From Flavipsychrobacter sp. (GTDB lineage Bacteria > Bacteroidota > Bacteroidia > Chitinophagales > Chitinophagaceae), in the NCBI GenBank assembly GCA_016787265.1, contig JAEUVF010000013.1:372001-436000 (forward strand): a stretch of 64,000 nt of DNA. The letters run 5' to 3'. Position numbers and translations under genes: made by a program. The notes beneath the pieces are model-generated. The model had not been told where the DNA came from. It saw only the letters and a list, made by a program, of their open reading frames with translations, and did not search any database. Shown in pieces: positions 51,712-60,433 of the stretch (positions within the stretch are counted from its first letter, which is position 1; every line of letters starts with the position of its first letter).

Positions 51712-54312
51712 ATGAACCTGAACAATTTTACCGTCAAAGCCGCGGAAATCATACAACAGGCCCAGCAATTGGCCTTTAATGCCCAGCATACGAATATTGA
51801 AACAGAACACCTGTTGAAAGCCTTGCTGGAGCAGCAGGATTCTCCCATTGAGTACCTGCTGAAAAAGAATGCAGTTGCGGTATCTCAATTGTCGCAGCAG
51901 CTGGAACAGCTCCTGACCAAACTGCCCAAAGCACAGGGAACAGAGCCTGCTCAATCCATCAGTCGGGATGCCAATAATGTCATCCTTCGGGCTGGTGCGG
52001 CACTCAAATCCTTTGGAGATGAATTTGTAACACCGGAACATTTGTTATTGGCCATCCAGCAGGGGAACGATACCACTGCCAAATTGCTGAAAGACGCCGG
52101 TCTTACTGAAAAGGGATTGATAGCTGCCATCAAGGAATTGAGAAAAGGAGGGAACATCACGTCCCAAACCCAGGAAACCCAGTTTAATACCCTGAATAAA
52201 TACGCGAAGAATCTCAATGAGATGGCCCGCAATGGCAAACTGGATCCTGTAATTGGCCGGGATGAAGAGATTCGCAGAACCCTGCACATCCTTTCCCGCA
52301 GAAGTAAAAACAACCCCATTTTAGTAGGTGAACCCGGTGTTGGTAAAACAGCTATCGCGGAAGGATTGGCCATGCGTATTGTAAATGGCGATGTACCCGA
52401 GAACCTGAAAAGTAAAATCATTTTTGCACTCGATATGGGACAGTTAATTGCGGGTGCTAAGTATAAGGGGGAGTTTGAAGAGCGCCTCAAAGGTGTTGTG
52501 AATGAAGTAGCCAAAAGTGATGGAGAGATCATCCTCTTCATAGATGAAATCCACACTCTGATTGGAGCCGGTGGTGGTGAAGGTGCTATGGATGCCGCGA
52601 ATATTCTGAAGCCTGCACTGGCAAGAGGGGAGCTGCGTGCGATTGGAGCAACTACCTTAAATGAATACCAGAAATATTTTGAAAAGGATAAGGCACTCGA
52701 ACGTCGCTTCCAGAAAGTAATGATTGATGAGCCCAGTGTGGAAGATGCGATCTCTATTCTGAGAGGAATCAAGGATCGGTATGAGACACACCACCATGTT
52801 CGCATTAAGGACGAAGCGATTATCGCAGCAGTGGAATTATCGCATCGCTATATCAGTGATCGATTCCTGCCGGATAAGGCGATTGACCTGATAGATGAAA
52901 GCGCCGCGAAACTCCGGCTGGAAATGAATTCCATGCCGGAAGAGCTGGATAAACTGGATCGTCAGATCCGGCAGCTGGAAATTGAACGCGAAGCCATCAA
53001 ACGTGAAAACGATGAAGAAAAACTCAAAGAATTAAGCATTGAAATAGGCAACCTGAGTGTTGAGCGCGATACCCTGAAAGCCAAGTGGCAGCAGGAAAAA
53101 GAAATGGTGGAGAAAGTGCAGACTGCCAAGGCAACCATTGAAAATTACAAACTCGAAGCTGAAAAAGCAGAACGGAATGGTGATTATGGAAAAGTAGCAG
53201 AGATCCGCTATGGAAAGATACAGGAGCAGGAAAAAATCATTGCTGATTTGTCTGCTGAACTCGAAGCTTATGGCCAGCATAGCAGTCGCCTTATGAAAGA
53301 AGAAGTAGATGCTGAAGATATTGCTGAGTCAGTAGCAAAAGCAACCGGTATTCCGGTAGCCAAAATGCTGCAGAGTGAAAAAGAAAAACTCCTGCAGCTC
53401 GAAGATCATTTGCACGAGCGGGTAGTAGGACAGGAGGAAGCCATCACGGCAGTAGCAGATGCGATTCGCAGAAGCAGGGCTGGGTTGAGTGATCCTAAAA
53501 AACCAATCGGGTCCTTTATTTTCCTGGGTACCACGGGTGTGGGTAAAACAGAGCTGGCAAAAGCGCTGGCAGCTTATCTGTTTGATGATGAGCACATGAT
53601 GACACGCATCGACATGAGTGAATACCAGGAGAAGCATACAGTATCCCGCCTGGTGGGTGCGCCTCCCGGTTATGTGGGATACGATGAAGGCGGACAACTA
53701 ACGGAAGCGGTTAGACGTAAACCTTATAGCGTGGTATTGCTGGATGAAATTGAAAAAGCGCATCCGGATGTATGGAATGTGATGCTGCAGGTATTGGATG
53801 ATGGCCGCCTGACTGATAACAAAGGCAGGGTGGTGGATTTCAAGAATACCATCATCATCATGACCAGCAATATTGGTAGCCATATAATCCAGCATAATTT
53901 TGAAACTGTAGACGAAGACAATAAAGAGGAGATCGTAGACCGTACGCGACTGGAAGTAATGGAATTGCTGAAGCAGACCATACGTCCCGAGTTCCTGAAC
54001 CGGGTGGATGAAATCATCATGTTCCAGCCGCTGATGCGCAATGATATCCGGAACATCATTAAGATCCAACTGGAGAACCTGCGCCAGCTCATTGCTAAAA
54101 ATGGCATAGAACTCAAGTTCAGTGAATATGCAATTGATTACCTGGCCGAGCATGGATTTGATCCCGTATTTGGAGCAAGGCCGCTGAAGCGTTTGATCCA
54201 GAAGGAAATTGTGAACCAGTTGAGCAAACGCATCCTGATGGGAGATATTGAGAAAAATAAAACCGTACTGGTAGATGTATTTGCTGGAGTAGTGGTATTT
54301 CGAAATGAATAA
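51712..54312 (+). CDS. clpB: ATP-dependent chaperone ClpB
   Basis: 866 residues, normal ClpB length. The Clp-N repeats occupy residues 1-145, NBD1 has [10 protein letters not shown] and the [14 protein letters not shown] loop, the M-domain coiled coil lies about 405-525 ([20 protein letters not shown]), and NBD2 has [15 protein letters not shown] with a pore loop near [14 protein letters not shown]. It disaggregates proteins with DnaK. A 209-bp upstream region separates it from the divergent serine hydrolase homologue; no clear heat-shock element was found. The SRAP gene follows after 12 bp. Confidence 0.97.
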   Translation: MNLNNFTVKAAEIIQQAQQLAFNAQHTNIETEHLLKALLEQQDSPIEYLLKKNAVAVSQLSQQLEQLLTKLPKAQGTEPAQSISRDANNVILRAGAALKSFGDEFVTPEHLLLAIQQGNDTTAKLLKDAGLTEKGLIAAIKELRKGGNITSQTQETQFNTLNKYAKNLNEMARNGKLDPVIGRDEEIRRTLHILSRRSKNNPILVGEPGVGKTAIAEGLAMRIVNGDVPENLKSKIIFALDMGQLIAGAKYKGEFEERLKGVVNEVAKSDGEIILFIDEIHTLIGAGGGEGAMDAANILKPALARGELRAIGATTLNEYQKYFEKDKALERRFQKVMIDEPSVEDAISILRGIKDRYETHHHVRIKDEAIIAAVELSHRYISDRFLPDKAIDLIDESAAKLRLEMNSMPEELDKLDRQIRQLEIEREAIKRENDEEKLKELSIEIGNLSVERDTLKAKWQQEKEMVEKVQTAKATIENYKLEAEKAERNGDYGKVAEIRYGKIQEQEKIIADLSAELEAYGQHSSRLMKEEVDAEDIAESVAKATGIPVAKMLQSEKEKLLQLEDHLHERVVGQEEAITAVADAIRRSRAGLSDPKKPIGSFIFLGTTGVGKTELAKALAAYLFDDEHMMTRIDMSEYQEKHTVSRLVGAPPGYVGYDEGGQLTEAVRRKPYSVVLLDEIEKAHPDVWNVMLQVLDDGRLTDNKGRVVDFKNTIIIMTSNIGSHIIQHNFETVDEDNKEEIVDRTRLEVMELLKQTIRPEFLNRVDEIIMFQPLMRNDIRNIIKIQLENLRQLIAKNGIELKFSEYAIDYLAEHGFDPVFGARPLKRLIQKEIVNQLSKRILMGDIEKNKTVLVDVFAGVVVFRNE

Positions 54313-54324
54313 GTAAATTCCGGT

Positions 54325-55065
54325 ATGTGTTACTATAACAGGCTGATTGTTCCGGAAAGCAGGGTGTTCACGATAGGTGACATGACCCTGAGCTTGCCGG
54401 ATCAGTCAGCCTTAACCTATGCCATGCAGAGTGGGTTCGAATATGGCAGCTGGCCGATTGTAAGGGCAGCTGAAACAGGCGGACTTGAAATTGTGCAGGC
54501 ACATTGGGAATTTTTGGCGCCCTGGGTGAAGAGCTGGAAAGAAGTAGAAACGGCGCGCCAGAAATATACTACCCTCAATGCGATCGGGGAAAAAATGCTG
54601 GCCTCCAACCTGTACAAAGAAGCTGCCATGAAAAGGCGCTGCCTGGTTCCTTCTTCGGGGTTTTATGAATGGCGGCATGTGAAGCTGGAGGGCGCGAAAA
54701 AAGAAACTGCCGTGCCTTATTTTGTGTTTTTACCCGACCGGTCAGTGTTTTATATGGCAGGTATCTGGCAGGATTGGACCGATCGGGAGACCGGGGAGCA
54801 TGTTACAAGTTTTGCGATTGTAACCACCGCCGCCAATGAACTGATGAGCAAAGTGCATAATAAAAAGAAACGTATGCCCCTGATTCTGCCGGATGAACTG
54901 GCCCTGGAATGGCTGAAACCTGCCCTGGAGGCTCATCGCGTGCAGGAACTGACGCAGTACCAAATTGATCCGGCCCTGATGGAGACCTACACCATCCCAA
55001 AAGATTTCCGGCAGGCCCTGGACCCCGTGGAACGAGTTGAGGTGCAGGGATTACCTGTTTTATAG
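54325..55065 (+). CDS. SRAP/YedK (HMCES-type) abasic-site-protecting protein
   Basis: 246 residues. Cys2 (MCYYNRLIV) is exposed after Met removal; the SRAP family uses it to form a thiazolidine cross-link with abasic DNA. Other active-site elements are SSGFYEWRH (Glu) and VHNKKKRMPLIL (His). It protects single-stranded abasic sites in replication. It lies 12 bp after clpB, so both may be induced together by stress. The 66-bp gap to the next gene carries a REP-like palindrome. Confidence 0.95.
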   Translation: MCYYNRLIVPESRVFTIGDMTLSLPDQSALTYAMQSGFEYGSWPIVRAAETGGLEIVQAHWEFLAPWVKSWKEVETARQKYTTLNAIGEKMLASNLYKEAAMKRRCLVPSSGFYEWRHVKLEGAKKETAVPYFVFLPDRSVFYMAGIWQDWTDRETGEHVTSFAIVTTAANELMSKVHNKKKRMPLILPDELALEWLKPALEAHRVQELTQYQIDPALMETYTIPKDFRQALDPVERVEVQGLPVL

Positions 55066-55083
55066 CTCACCCGACCGGTGCCA

Positions 55084-55117
55084 TCCGCCGAAGGCGGAGT
55101 AATCCTCCTTCGGCGGA
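55084..55117. repeat. REP-like GC-rich inverted repeat
   Basis: TCCGCCGAAGG at 55084-55094 and CCTTCGGCGGA at 55107-55117 form a perfect 11-bp inverted repeat around a 12-nt loop; the left arm is itself almost palindromic with the adjacent GGCGGA. It lacks a T tract, so it is probably a REP/BIME-like element rather than a terminator. Confidence 0.7.
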
Positions 55118-55130
55118 GTAAACACGCAAC

Positions 55131-55646
55131 ATGATCACAGCAACCCTAAAAATTGAAAAATTCGCGCAGCAGGGAGAAAAAACCGGCTGGTCCTACCTGG
55201 CGATTTCCAGGGAGCTAGCGGAAAAACTTAACCCGGGTTGCAAAATCTCCTTCCGGGTGAAGGGAAAGCTGGATGCCTTGCCCATCACCGGACAGGCACT
55301 CTTACCCATGGGAGATGGCGCATTTATCCTACCTTTGAAAGCTGACCTGCGCAAAAAGCTGGGGAAGCAAAAGGGGGCAACTGTAGCAATCGCCCTTGAA
55401 TGGGACCCCGCCGAACCTGGAATAGACCCCGATCTGCTGGCCTGCCTGGAAGATGAACCAGCTGCTTATCAATGCTTTAACTCGTTAACCCCAGGTCACC
55501 AGCGTTATTTCAGCAAATGGATAACAGATGCCAAAACAGAAGCCACCAGGGCCAAAAGAATTGCCCAAACGGTAGATGCCATGGTAAAAAACTGGGATTT
55601 TGGCCAGATGATACGCGCCAACAAGAAACAACCATTTGACAACTAA
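55131..55646 (+). CDS. DUF1905/YdeI-OmdA family protein
   Basis: 171 residues. The N-terminal half is DUF1905 (ISRELAEKLNPGCKISFRVKG, then TGQALLPMGDGAFILPLKAD and LRKKLGKQKGATVAIALEW). The C-terminal half is the bacteriocin-protection YdeI/OmdA helical domain (FNSLTPGHQRYFSKWITDAK, TRAKRIAQTVDAMVKNW). These two domains often occur fused. Function is not established; YdeI was linked to peptide-antibiotic resistance. There is no export signal. It is followed by a DsbA-like gene after 47 bp. Confidence 0.9.
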   Translation: MITATLKIEKFAQQGEKTGWSYLAISRELAEKLNPGCKISFRVKGKLDALPITGQALLPMGDGAFILPLKADLRKKLGKQKGATVAIALEWDPAEPGIDPDLLACLEDEPAAYQCFNSLTPGHQRYFSKWITDAKTEATRAKRIAQTVDAMVKNWDFGQMIRANKKQPFDN

Positions 55647-55693
55647 GATTGTCTTATACATACCAACTAACTGCTCTAAAAAATAAGAGCAAT

Positions 55694-56242
55694 ATGATAA
55701 ACTCGAACAAGATAGAAATTATCGAACCCCGGACCATCTGGATTGGAAATGAAAAGGCCCCGGTAAAAGTGATCATGTACGGCGATTATGAAAGTGAAGC
55801 CTGTGCCAAAGCCCAGGACGCAATCGACTTACTATTGAAGCAATACCCTGAGCAGATCAAATTTCAATACCGCCATTTCCCTTTAACCAGGGTGCACCAG
55901 CATTCTCATAAAGCTGCCGAGGCTGCAGTAGCAGCCATTCAGGAAGGCAAATTCTGGGAAATGCATCACCTGTTGTTTGCACATCGCAGAAGACTTGGCC
56001 CTATCAGCCTGAAAGAATATGCCCGCGAAGCCGGTGTGATGGATAAAAACCTGATCCCCAAACTCGTTGACTCCGTATATGGCTGGACTGTAAGAGCCGA
56101 TTTATTAGAAGGTGTTGACAAAGGCGTGCGTGATGTGCCAGCTATCTTCATCAATGATGAACGTTATGAAGGCAAACCAACGCATTCCGCACTGGTGAAA
56201 CACCTGCAGGAATACCTGCCGGCCAAAAAGAAAAGAGCCTGA
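55694..56242 (+). CDS. DsbA/thioredoxin_4-like protein with single active-site Cys
   Basis: 182 residues from the ATG at 55694; an upstream start at 55649 adds 15 unrelated residues. The fold follows the DsbA-like domain often fused to NhaA: KAPVKVIMYGDYESEACAKA, then FQYRHFPLTRVHQHSHKAAE, FWEMHHLLFAHRR and DVPAIFINDERYEG with its cis-Pro. The expected CxxC is Ser34-Glu-Ala-Cys37, so the first Cys is lost and the protein is monothiol. No signal peptide is visible, so it is probably cytoplasmic and not a disulfide-forming DsbA. Confidence 0.85.
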   Translation: MINSNKIEIIEPRTIWIGNEKAPVKVIMYGDYESEACAKAQDAIDLLLKQYPEQIKFQYRHFPLTRVHQHSHKAAEAAVAAIQEGKFWEMHHLLFAHRRRLGPISLKEYAREAGVMDKNLIPKLVDSVYGWTVRADLLEGVDKGVRDVPAIFINDERYEGKPTHSALVKHLQEYLPAKKKRA

Positions 56243-56286
56243 TTGGATGCAGCTTTAATAGTACCTTCGCGCGATATTTATAGAAT

Positions 56287-56643
56287 ATGTTGCTGTACAA
56301 GGAGTTTACATTTGATTCCGCTCATTTTTTGCCCAATGTTCCTGAGGGACATAAGTGCAAGGAAATGCACGGACATACCTATCGCCTGCGGGTTTGGGTA
56401 GAAGGACCACTGGACCCGGTACTGGGCTGGGTAATGGATTTCGCGGACCTCAAAAAAGTAGTAAAGCCGGTAGTGAACCGACTGGATCATAAATGCCTGA
56501 ATAAGATAGACGGACTGGAAAATCCAACCTGCGAAAGAATCGCCGTTTATATCTGGGACCAGGTAAAACCCCTGTTACCCCTGCTGGCAAAAATTGAACT
56601 GCATGAAACCCCCACATCCGGGGTTGTTTACACAGGTGCTTAA
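56287..56643 (+). CDS. queD: 6-carboxytetrahydropterin synthase
   Basis: 118 residues, standard QueD length. It begins MLLYKEFTFDSAHFLP with the first zinc His, then HKCKEMHGHTYRLRV supplies the catalytic Cys and two more zinc His, and MDFADLKKVVKPVVNRLDHK and HETPTSGVVY complete the family pattern. It makes 6-carboxytetrahydropterin in queuosine synthesis; queG is 10 kb away in the same window. It is a single gene between the DsbA-like and LEA-like genes. Confidence 0.95.
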   Translation: MLLYKEFTFDSAHFLPNVPEGHKCKEMHGHTYRLRVWVEGPLDPVLGWVMDFADLKKVVKPVVNRLDHKCLNKIDGLENPTCERIAVYIWDQVKPLLPLLAKIELHETPTSGVVYTGA

Positions 56644-56720
56644 TGATTAATTATTGTTGCTGATCGCCCGAAAATTCAGTAATTTAAGCGACTAAAACAG
56701 TAACCGTTAAAACATTATCT

Positions 56721-57053
56721 ATGAGTACAAGTGCAGATAATCTGAAAGACAAGGCAGAAAATGCCTGGGAGAAATTTGAGGACAAAGTAGAAGATGGCTG
56801 GGACAAAATCGAAGACAAAGCAGAAGCGCTCTGGAAACAGTTCCAGGCCAAAACAGGATTCAGTGATGAAAAAATTGCTGACCTGAAAACAAAAGCCAGC
56901 ACGAAAATTGATGAGTTAAGTGCAGAAGTGGACACCTGGGATGATGAGGCCAAGGAGAAGTGGGAAGAGCTGAAAACCAAAGCCGGTGGCTGGTGGGCCA
57001 AGCTCAAGGACAAGTTCGACGGCGATGAACCAACACCCGGCACCACCGCATAA
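56721..57053 (+). CDS. Small charged amphipathic-helix (LEA/apolipoprotein-like) protein
   Basis: 110 residues, no signal or Cys. It is built of imperfect 11-residue-like repeats with Trp and acidic/Lys residues in phase: DKAENAWEKFEDKVEDGWDK, DKAEALWKQFQAKTGF, DDEAKEKWEELKTKAGGWWA. It has 7 Trp, most of them at the same helix face. This resembles group 3 LEA or apolipoprotein-like proteins that fold on membranes or under dehydration. No catalytic function is suggested. A 12-bp hairpin follows 28 bp after its stop. Confidence 0.65.
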   Translation: MSTSADNLKDKAENAWEKFEDKVEDGWDKIEDKAEALWKQFQAKTGFSDEKIADLKTKASTKIDELSAEVDTWDDEAKEKWEELKTKAGGWWAKLKDKFDGDEPTPGTTA

Positions 57054-57081
57054 GAACGATCAGTATATTTGAAATACTAAA

Positions 57082-57112
57082 CAAGCCTTCAACAACGTTG
57101 AAGGCTTGTGTT
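57082..57112 (+). terminator. Hairpin, likely weak terminator
   Basis: CAAGCCTTCAAC at 57082-57093 pairs perfectly with GTTGAAGGCTTG at 57097-57108 around a 3-nt loop, followed by TGTTT. The T tract is short, so partial readthrough into the next lipoprotein gene (24 bp away) is likely. Confidence 0.55.
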
Positions 57113-57135
57113 TAAAGACCCTGAATAAAGTGTTT

Positions 57136-58191
57136 ATGAAATCTAATAACCTGTTTACAACCATCGCAAGTATTTCTATTGCAGCCAGCTTATTTGCCTG
57201 TGATAGCGCTCCCACTACAACCGCTGCAATCGGAGCAACTGGTGACACAACTAAAGTTCCGGCACCTGCTACTGAAGCAGCTGCAACTCAACCTGCTCCT
57301 CCTGCCGTAACGCTGGACACCGCGTTGTTCAACCAGCAAATGGTCCATATGGTGAATGGAGACAGTTCCGGAAAATGGCCCGTTAAAACGGATTACCCTC
57401 TGCCAGGAGCCATCCTTCCTTTCAAACGCATCATTGCCTATTATGGCAACCTCTATAGTACCCGGATGGGTATCCTCGGAGAATTGCCTCCCAAACAAAT
57501 GATTGACCGCCTCAAAGTGGAAATCAAAAACTGGGAAGCTGCTGATCCTGCTACTCCGGTTCAACCCGCCCTGCATTATATCTGTGTAACCGCACAGGGT
57601 AGTCCGGGTGCGGCAGGCAAATACCGCCTGCGCATGCCCTTCAAGCAAATCGATTCGGTATTGAACATCGCCAAGATGATTGATGCCATCGTATTCCTGG
57701 ATATCCAGGTGGGATTAGGTACCCTGCAGGAAGAAATCCCTGAGCTGGAGAAATACCTCGCTATGCCGAATGTACACCTGGGCATTGACCCCGAGTTCTC
57801 CATGAAAGGTGGACAGGCACCTGGTAAAGTAATTGGTTCCTTTGATGCAGCCGATATCAACTATGCAACCGAGTACCTGGCCAATATGGTGAAGAAATAC
57901 AACCTGCCTCCCAAAGTGCTGGTGGTGCATCGCTTTACCCGCCCGATGGTGAAAAACTATCAGCAAATCAAAACCCGTCCCGAAGTGCAGATCGTAATGC
58001 ATATGGATGGTTGGGGAGCGCCTGCCAGAAAGATTGGTACCTACAAACATTTCATCTACACCGAACCGGTTGAATACACCGGCTTCAAGATCTTCTATAA
58101 AAACGACCTGAAAGAAACGCCATCCCGTTTGCTGACAGCAGAAGAACTGATGAAGTTAAAACCACGCCCGCTGTATATTCAATACCAGTAA
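57136..58191 (+). CDS. Conserved lipoprotein, TIM-barrel-like family of unknown function
   Basis: 351 residues from the ATG at 57136, which begins a lipoprotein signal (IAASLFACDS, Cys19) followed by an Ala/Pro/Thr linker. The C-terminal 270 residues show alternating strand-helix units with conserved blocks: YYGNLYSTRMGILGELPP, DAIVFLDIQVGLGTLQEEI, HLGIDPEFSMKGGQAPGKV, LPPKVLVVHRFTRPMV, MHMDGWGAP and LKPRPLYIQY. I recall closely similar unnamed proteins in actinomycetes, and Asp/Glu at strand ends suggests glycoside-hydrolase-like chemistry, but no reaction is known. guaD follows 2 bp downstream. Confidence 0.75.
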   Translation: MKSNNLFTTIASISIAASLFACDSAPTTTAAIGATGDTTKVPAPATEAAATQPAPPAVTLDTALFNQQMVHMVNGDSSGKWPVKTDYPLPGAILPFKRIIAYYGNLYSTRMGILGELPPKQMIDRLKVEIKNWEAADPATPVQPALHYICVTAQGSPGAAGKYRLRMPFKQIDSVLNIAKMIDAIVFLDIQVGLGTLQEEIPELEKYLAMPNVHLGIDPEFSMKGGQAPGKVIGSFDAADINYATEYLANMVKKYNLPPKVLVVHRFTRPMVKNYQQIKTRPEVQIVMHMDGWGAPARKIGTYKHFIYTEPVEYTGFKIFYKNDLKETPSRLLTAEELMKLKPRPLYIQYQ

Positions 58192-58193
58192 GT

Positions 58194-58679
58194 ATGGAGC
58201 AAACCGGGAACAAGGATCTGTTTTTTCTGGAGCAGGCCATCGCTGAAGCATTGAAAGGCATGGAAGCAGGAGAGGGCGGACCCTTTGGTTGTTTAATCGT
58301 GAAAGACAACCAGGTGTTGGCAAAAGCCCATAACCGGGTGCTCGCTACCAATGACCCCACGGCGCATGCAGAAGTAGTAGCCATCCGCGAAGCCTGTAAG
58401 CAACTCAACGATTTCCAGTTAACCGGATGCACGGTTTATGCATCCTGTGAGCCCTGTCCCATGTGCCTGGGCGCACTCTATTGGGCAAGACCGGAACGCA
58501 TTGTATATGCAGCTTCCAAACAGGATGCTGCAGCAGCCGGATTTGATGACTCTTTCATTTATGAAGAGATCGCAATCCCCCATGCAGAAAGACAAATCCC
58601 TTTCATTCATGTAATCCATCCCGAAGCAGGATCTGTATTTGAGAAATGGAAAACGATGGAGAATAAAACGCTCTATTAG
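58194..58679 (+). CDS. guaD: Guanine deaminase
   Basis: 161 residues, length and sequence close to the B. subtilis-type cytidine-deaminase-fold guanine deaminase (EC 3.5.4.3). Zinc ligands are in DPTAHAEVVAIREAC and YASCEPCPMCLGALYWARP; the C-terminal AAGFDDSFIYEEI, which closes over the active site, distinguishes it from tRNA adenosine deaminase TadA. It converts guanine to xanthine. It starts 2 bp after the lipoprotein gene, and its last 4 bp overlap the end of the convergent anti-sigma-like gene. Confidence 0.92.
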   Translation: MEQTGNKDLFFLEQAIAEALKGMEAGEGGPFGCLIVKDNQVLAKAHNRVLATNDPTAHAEVVAIREACKQLNDFQLTGCTVYASCEPCPMCLGALYWARPERIVYAASKQDAAAAGFDDSFIYEEIAIPHAERQIPFIHVIHPEAGSVFEKWKTMENKTLY

Positions 58680-59032
58680 CGATTGATTAATTGCAAGACC
58701 ACATAGGCCAGAATTAAAAAGGCAAGGATCAGGAGAATCGCCAGGTAAGTCCAGGGATTTTCCCTGATCCTTTTCTTTTCCCGGCGTTGTTTTTTTGATT
58801 GCAGGTAGAGCTTCAATTCTTTATTGAGCTGGTTGACATAACGCTGCAATTCTTCCTTGTTGCCAAAAGCTTCCAGTCCTTCCAGTGCATCGGATTCAAA
58901 TTCGTTTTCCTGCAGCCAGGCTTCTACGAGATGGCGATCGGAATGTGACAATTTCCCACTGATATAGTCCATCAGCAACTGATTGTCGATATCCTTATTG
59001 CTATTGGTTAATATGTTGAGTAAATTGTTCAT
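58676..59032 (-). CDS. Small single-pass membrane protein, probable anti-sigma partner
   Basis: 118 residues. Residues 1-85 are helical and charged (LLMDYISGKLSHSDRHLVEAWL, GLEAFGNKEELQRYVNQLNK), the pattern of short Bacteroidota anti-sigma-like proteins, and the C-terminus is one membrane segment (TYLAILLILAFLILAYVVL) with only five residues outside. It has no periplasmic sensor domain, unlike the other two ECF partners in the window. It overlaps the upstream ECF sigma gene by 4 bp (ATGA). How it senses a signal is not visible. Confidence 0.75.
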   Translation of the reverse strand: MNNLLNILTNSNKDIDNQLLMDYISGKLSHSDRHLVEAWLQENEFESDALEGLEAFGNKEELQRYVNQLNKELKLYLQSKKQRREKKRIRENPWTYLAILLILAFLILAYVVLQLINR

Positions 59033-59607
59033 TTGCTGCTTTCATTTTCCTTCAGCCTGCGCTGTATCATCAGGCGCAGGTTTCGTTTCCCATTCTGAAT
59101 ACTGCTCTTCACCTGCAGGATGCTGTAGCCCGTTAGTTCCGATACTTCCTGGTAACTTCTCTTGTCCAGGTAGAATAAAGTTACACATTGCTGCTGCTCC
59201 GGATTCAGGTTTTTTATACTCTCATGCATCCAGTCGAGCAACTGGTCTTTTTCCCTGATGGATAAAGTTTCCTCGTGATCTTCCACCTCTGCCATCTGCT
59301 CGGATAATTCGACCATTTGCCGGTTCTTATCCCGAAACTGCATCAGGCAATGATTCTTGGCAATCATGTACAACCAGGACTTGATAAATTCCACCTCGTA
59401 TTTCTCCAGTTCAGTGATAGCTTTCAGAAAGATCTGCTGCACGGCATCGCGGGCAGCTTCTTCATTCTTCAGGTACTTCATACAAACACCCAGGAGCAGG
59501 AGCGTGTACCGCTGCAACAGGATCCCCAGCCACTCCTTATCCCGATCCTGGTAAAACCGGCGCAGTAGTTCCTGTTCGCTGATATGGTTGTACTTGTCGT
59601 TATTCAC
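59029..59607 (-). CDS. ECF RNA polymerase sigma factor
   Basis: 192 residues. Region 2 is LLGVCMKYLKNEEAARDAVQ and EFIKSWLYMIAKNHCLMQF; region 4 is LNPEQQQCVTLFYLDKRSYQ and EVSELTGYSILQVKSSIQN. An acidic linker (AEVEDHEETL) joins them. It is translationally coupled to a short membrane partner by a 4-bp ATGA overlap. The promoter lies in the 64-bp gap shared with the divergent NlpC/P60 gene, so both may belong to one envelope response. Confidence 0.92.
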   Translation of the reverse strand: MNNDKYNHISEQELLRRFYQDRDKEWLGILLQRYTLLLLGVCMKYLKNEEAARDAVQQIFLKAITELEKYEVEFIKSWLYMIAKNHCLMQFRDKNRQMVELSEQMAEVEDHEETLSIREKDQLLDWMHESIKNLNPEQQQCVTLFYLDKRSYQEVSELTGYSILQVKSSIQNGKRNLRLMIQRRLKENESSK

Positions 59608-59671
59608 TGGTACAATTTATCATTTTTAATAGAGATGCCAGTTGGCGCGTTTTCCATAATTTGTGTTGAAT

Positions 59672-60433
59672 ATGTTTACCGAAGCGATTTATATCCCCGT
59701 TGTATCTGTTTGTCCCGTACGGGAAGCACCTAACCATCGCAGTGAAATGACCAGCCAGTTGCTCCTGGGTGAGCAGGTGCATGTGCTGGATAACAGTGTC
59801 AGCGGCTGGCTGCAGATCCGCTCCCTGCACGATGGTTATGAAGGCTGGTGCCAGGCGATTCAACTTGCGGAACTGGCAACGCTCATCGAGCCATCAGGCT
59901 ATTACGATCGGGAACTGGGCTTTGCTAACGTAAACGGACAACCGATGCCGGTATTCATGGGTACACCTGTTTACCCCGAACCAATTAAAGCAGGCGTATT
60001 TTCTATTTCCTTTACCGGGCTCACGATAAACACAGTCGATGAGGACAAACATATCCAACTACAGGAGATCGCGCTGCAATACCTGAACACCCCCTATCTC
60101 TGGGGCGGCAGAACCTTTGCAGGAATTGATTGCAGTGGTTTTGTACAGATGGTCTATCGCCAGTTAGGTATTCACATGCAACGAGATGCCTGGATGCAGG
60201 CAGCAGAAGGAGAATCAGTTGGTTTTCTACAAGAAGCTCAACCCGGTGATCTGGCTTTCTTTGATGAACCGGATGGACGAATCACCCATGTAGGCATCCT
60301 GCTGAACGATCATGAAATCATTCATTCCTCCGGCAAAGTAAGAATAGATGATATCGATCACCAGGGAATTATAAGTCGCGATCAAAAGAAAAGAACCCAC
60401 CAGCTCCGGATCATCAAACGTTATTTCAGCTAA
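59672..60433 (+). CDS. NlpC/P60 peptidase with SH3-like domains
   Basis: 253 residues from the ATG at 59672; an in-frame GTG at 59663 is less likely. Residues about 8-75 are a bacterial SH3 domain (VCPVREAPNHRSEMTSQLLL), a second SH3-like part spans 80-125, and 130-253 is an NlpC/P60 (C40) domain with Cys in GIDCSGFVQMVY, His in ITHVGILLND and His/polar in EIIHSSGKV. It cleaves peptidoglycan stem peptides (gamma-D-Glu-diamino acid). No signal peptide is present, which suggests a cytoplasmic recycling role or non-classical export. The stop overlaps the convergent TauE gene by 8 bp. Confidence 0.92.
   Translation: MFTEAIYIPVVSVCPVREAPNHRSEMTSQLLLGEQVHVLDNSVSGWLQIRSLHDGYEGWCQAIQLAELATLIEPSGYYDRELGFANVNGQPMPVFMGTPVYPEPIKAGVFSISFTGLTINTVDEDKHIQLQEIALQYLNTPYLWGGRTFAGIDCSGFVQMVYRQLGIHMQRDAWMQAAEGESVGFLQEAQPGDLAFFDEPDGRITHVGILLNDHEIIHSSGKVRIDDIDHQGIISRDQKKRTHQLRIIKRYFS

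Noticed and set aside
51951..52805. 284-codon minus-strand ORF
   Set aside because: It lies wholly inside clpB on the opposite strand, has no recognisable domain and a Ser/Arg-rich shadow composition.
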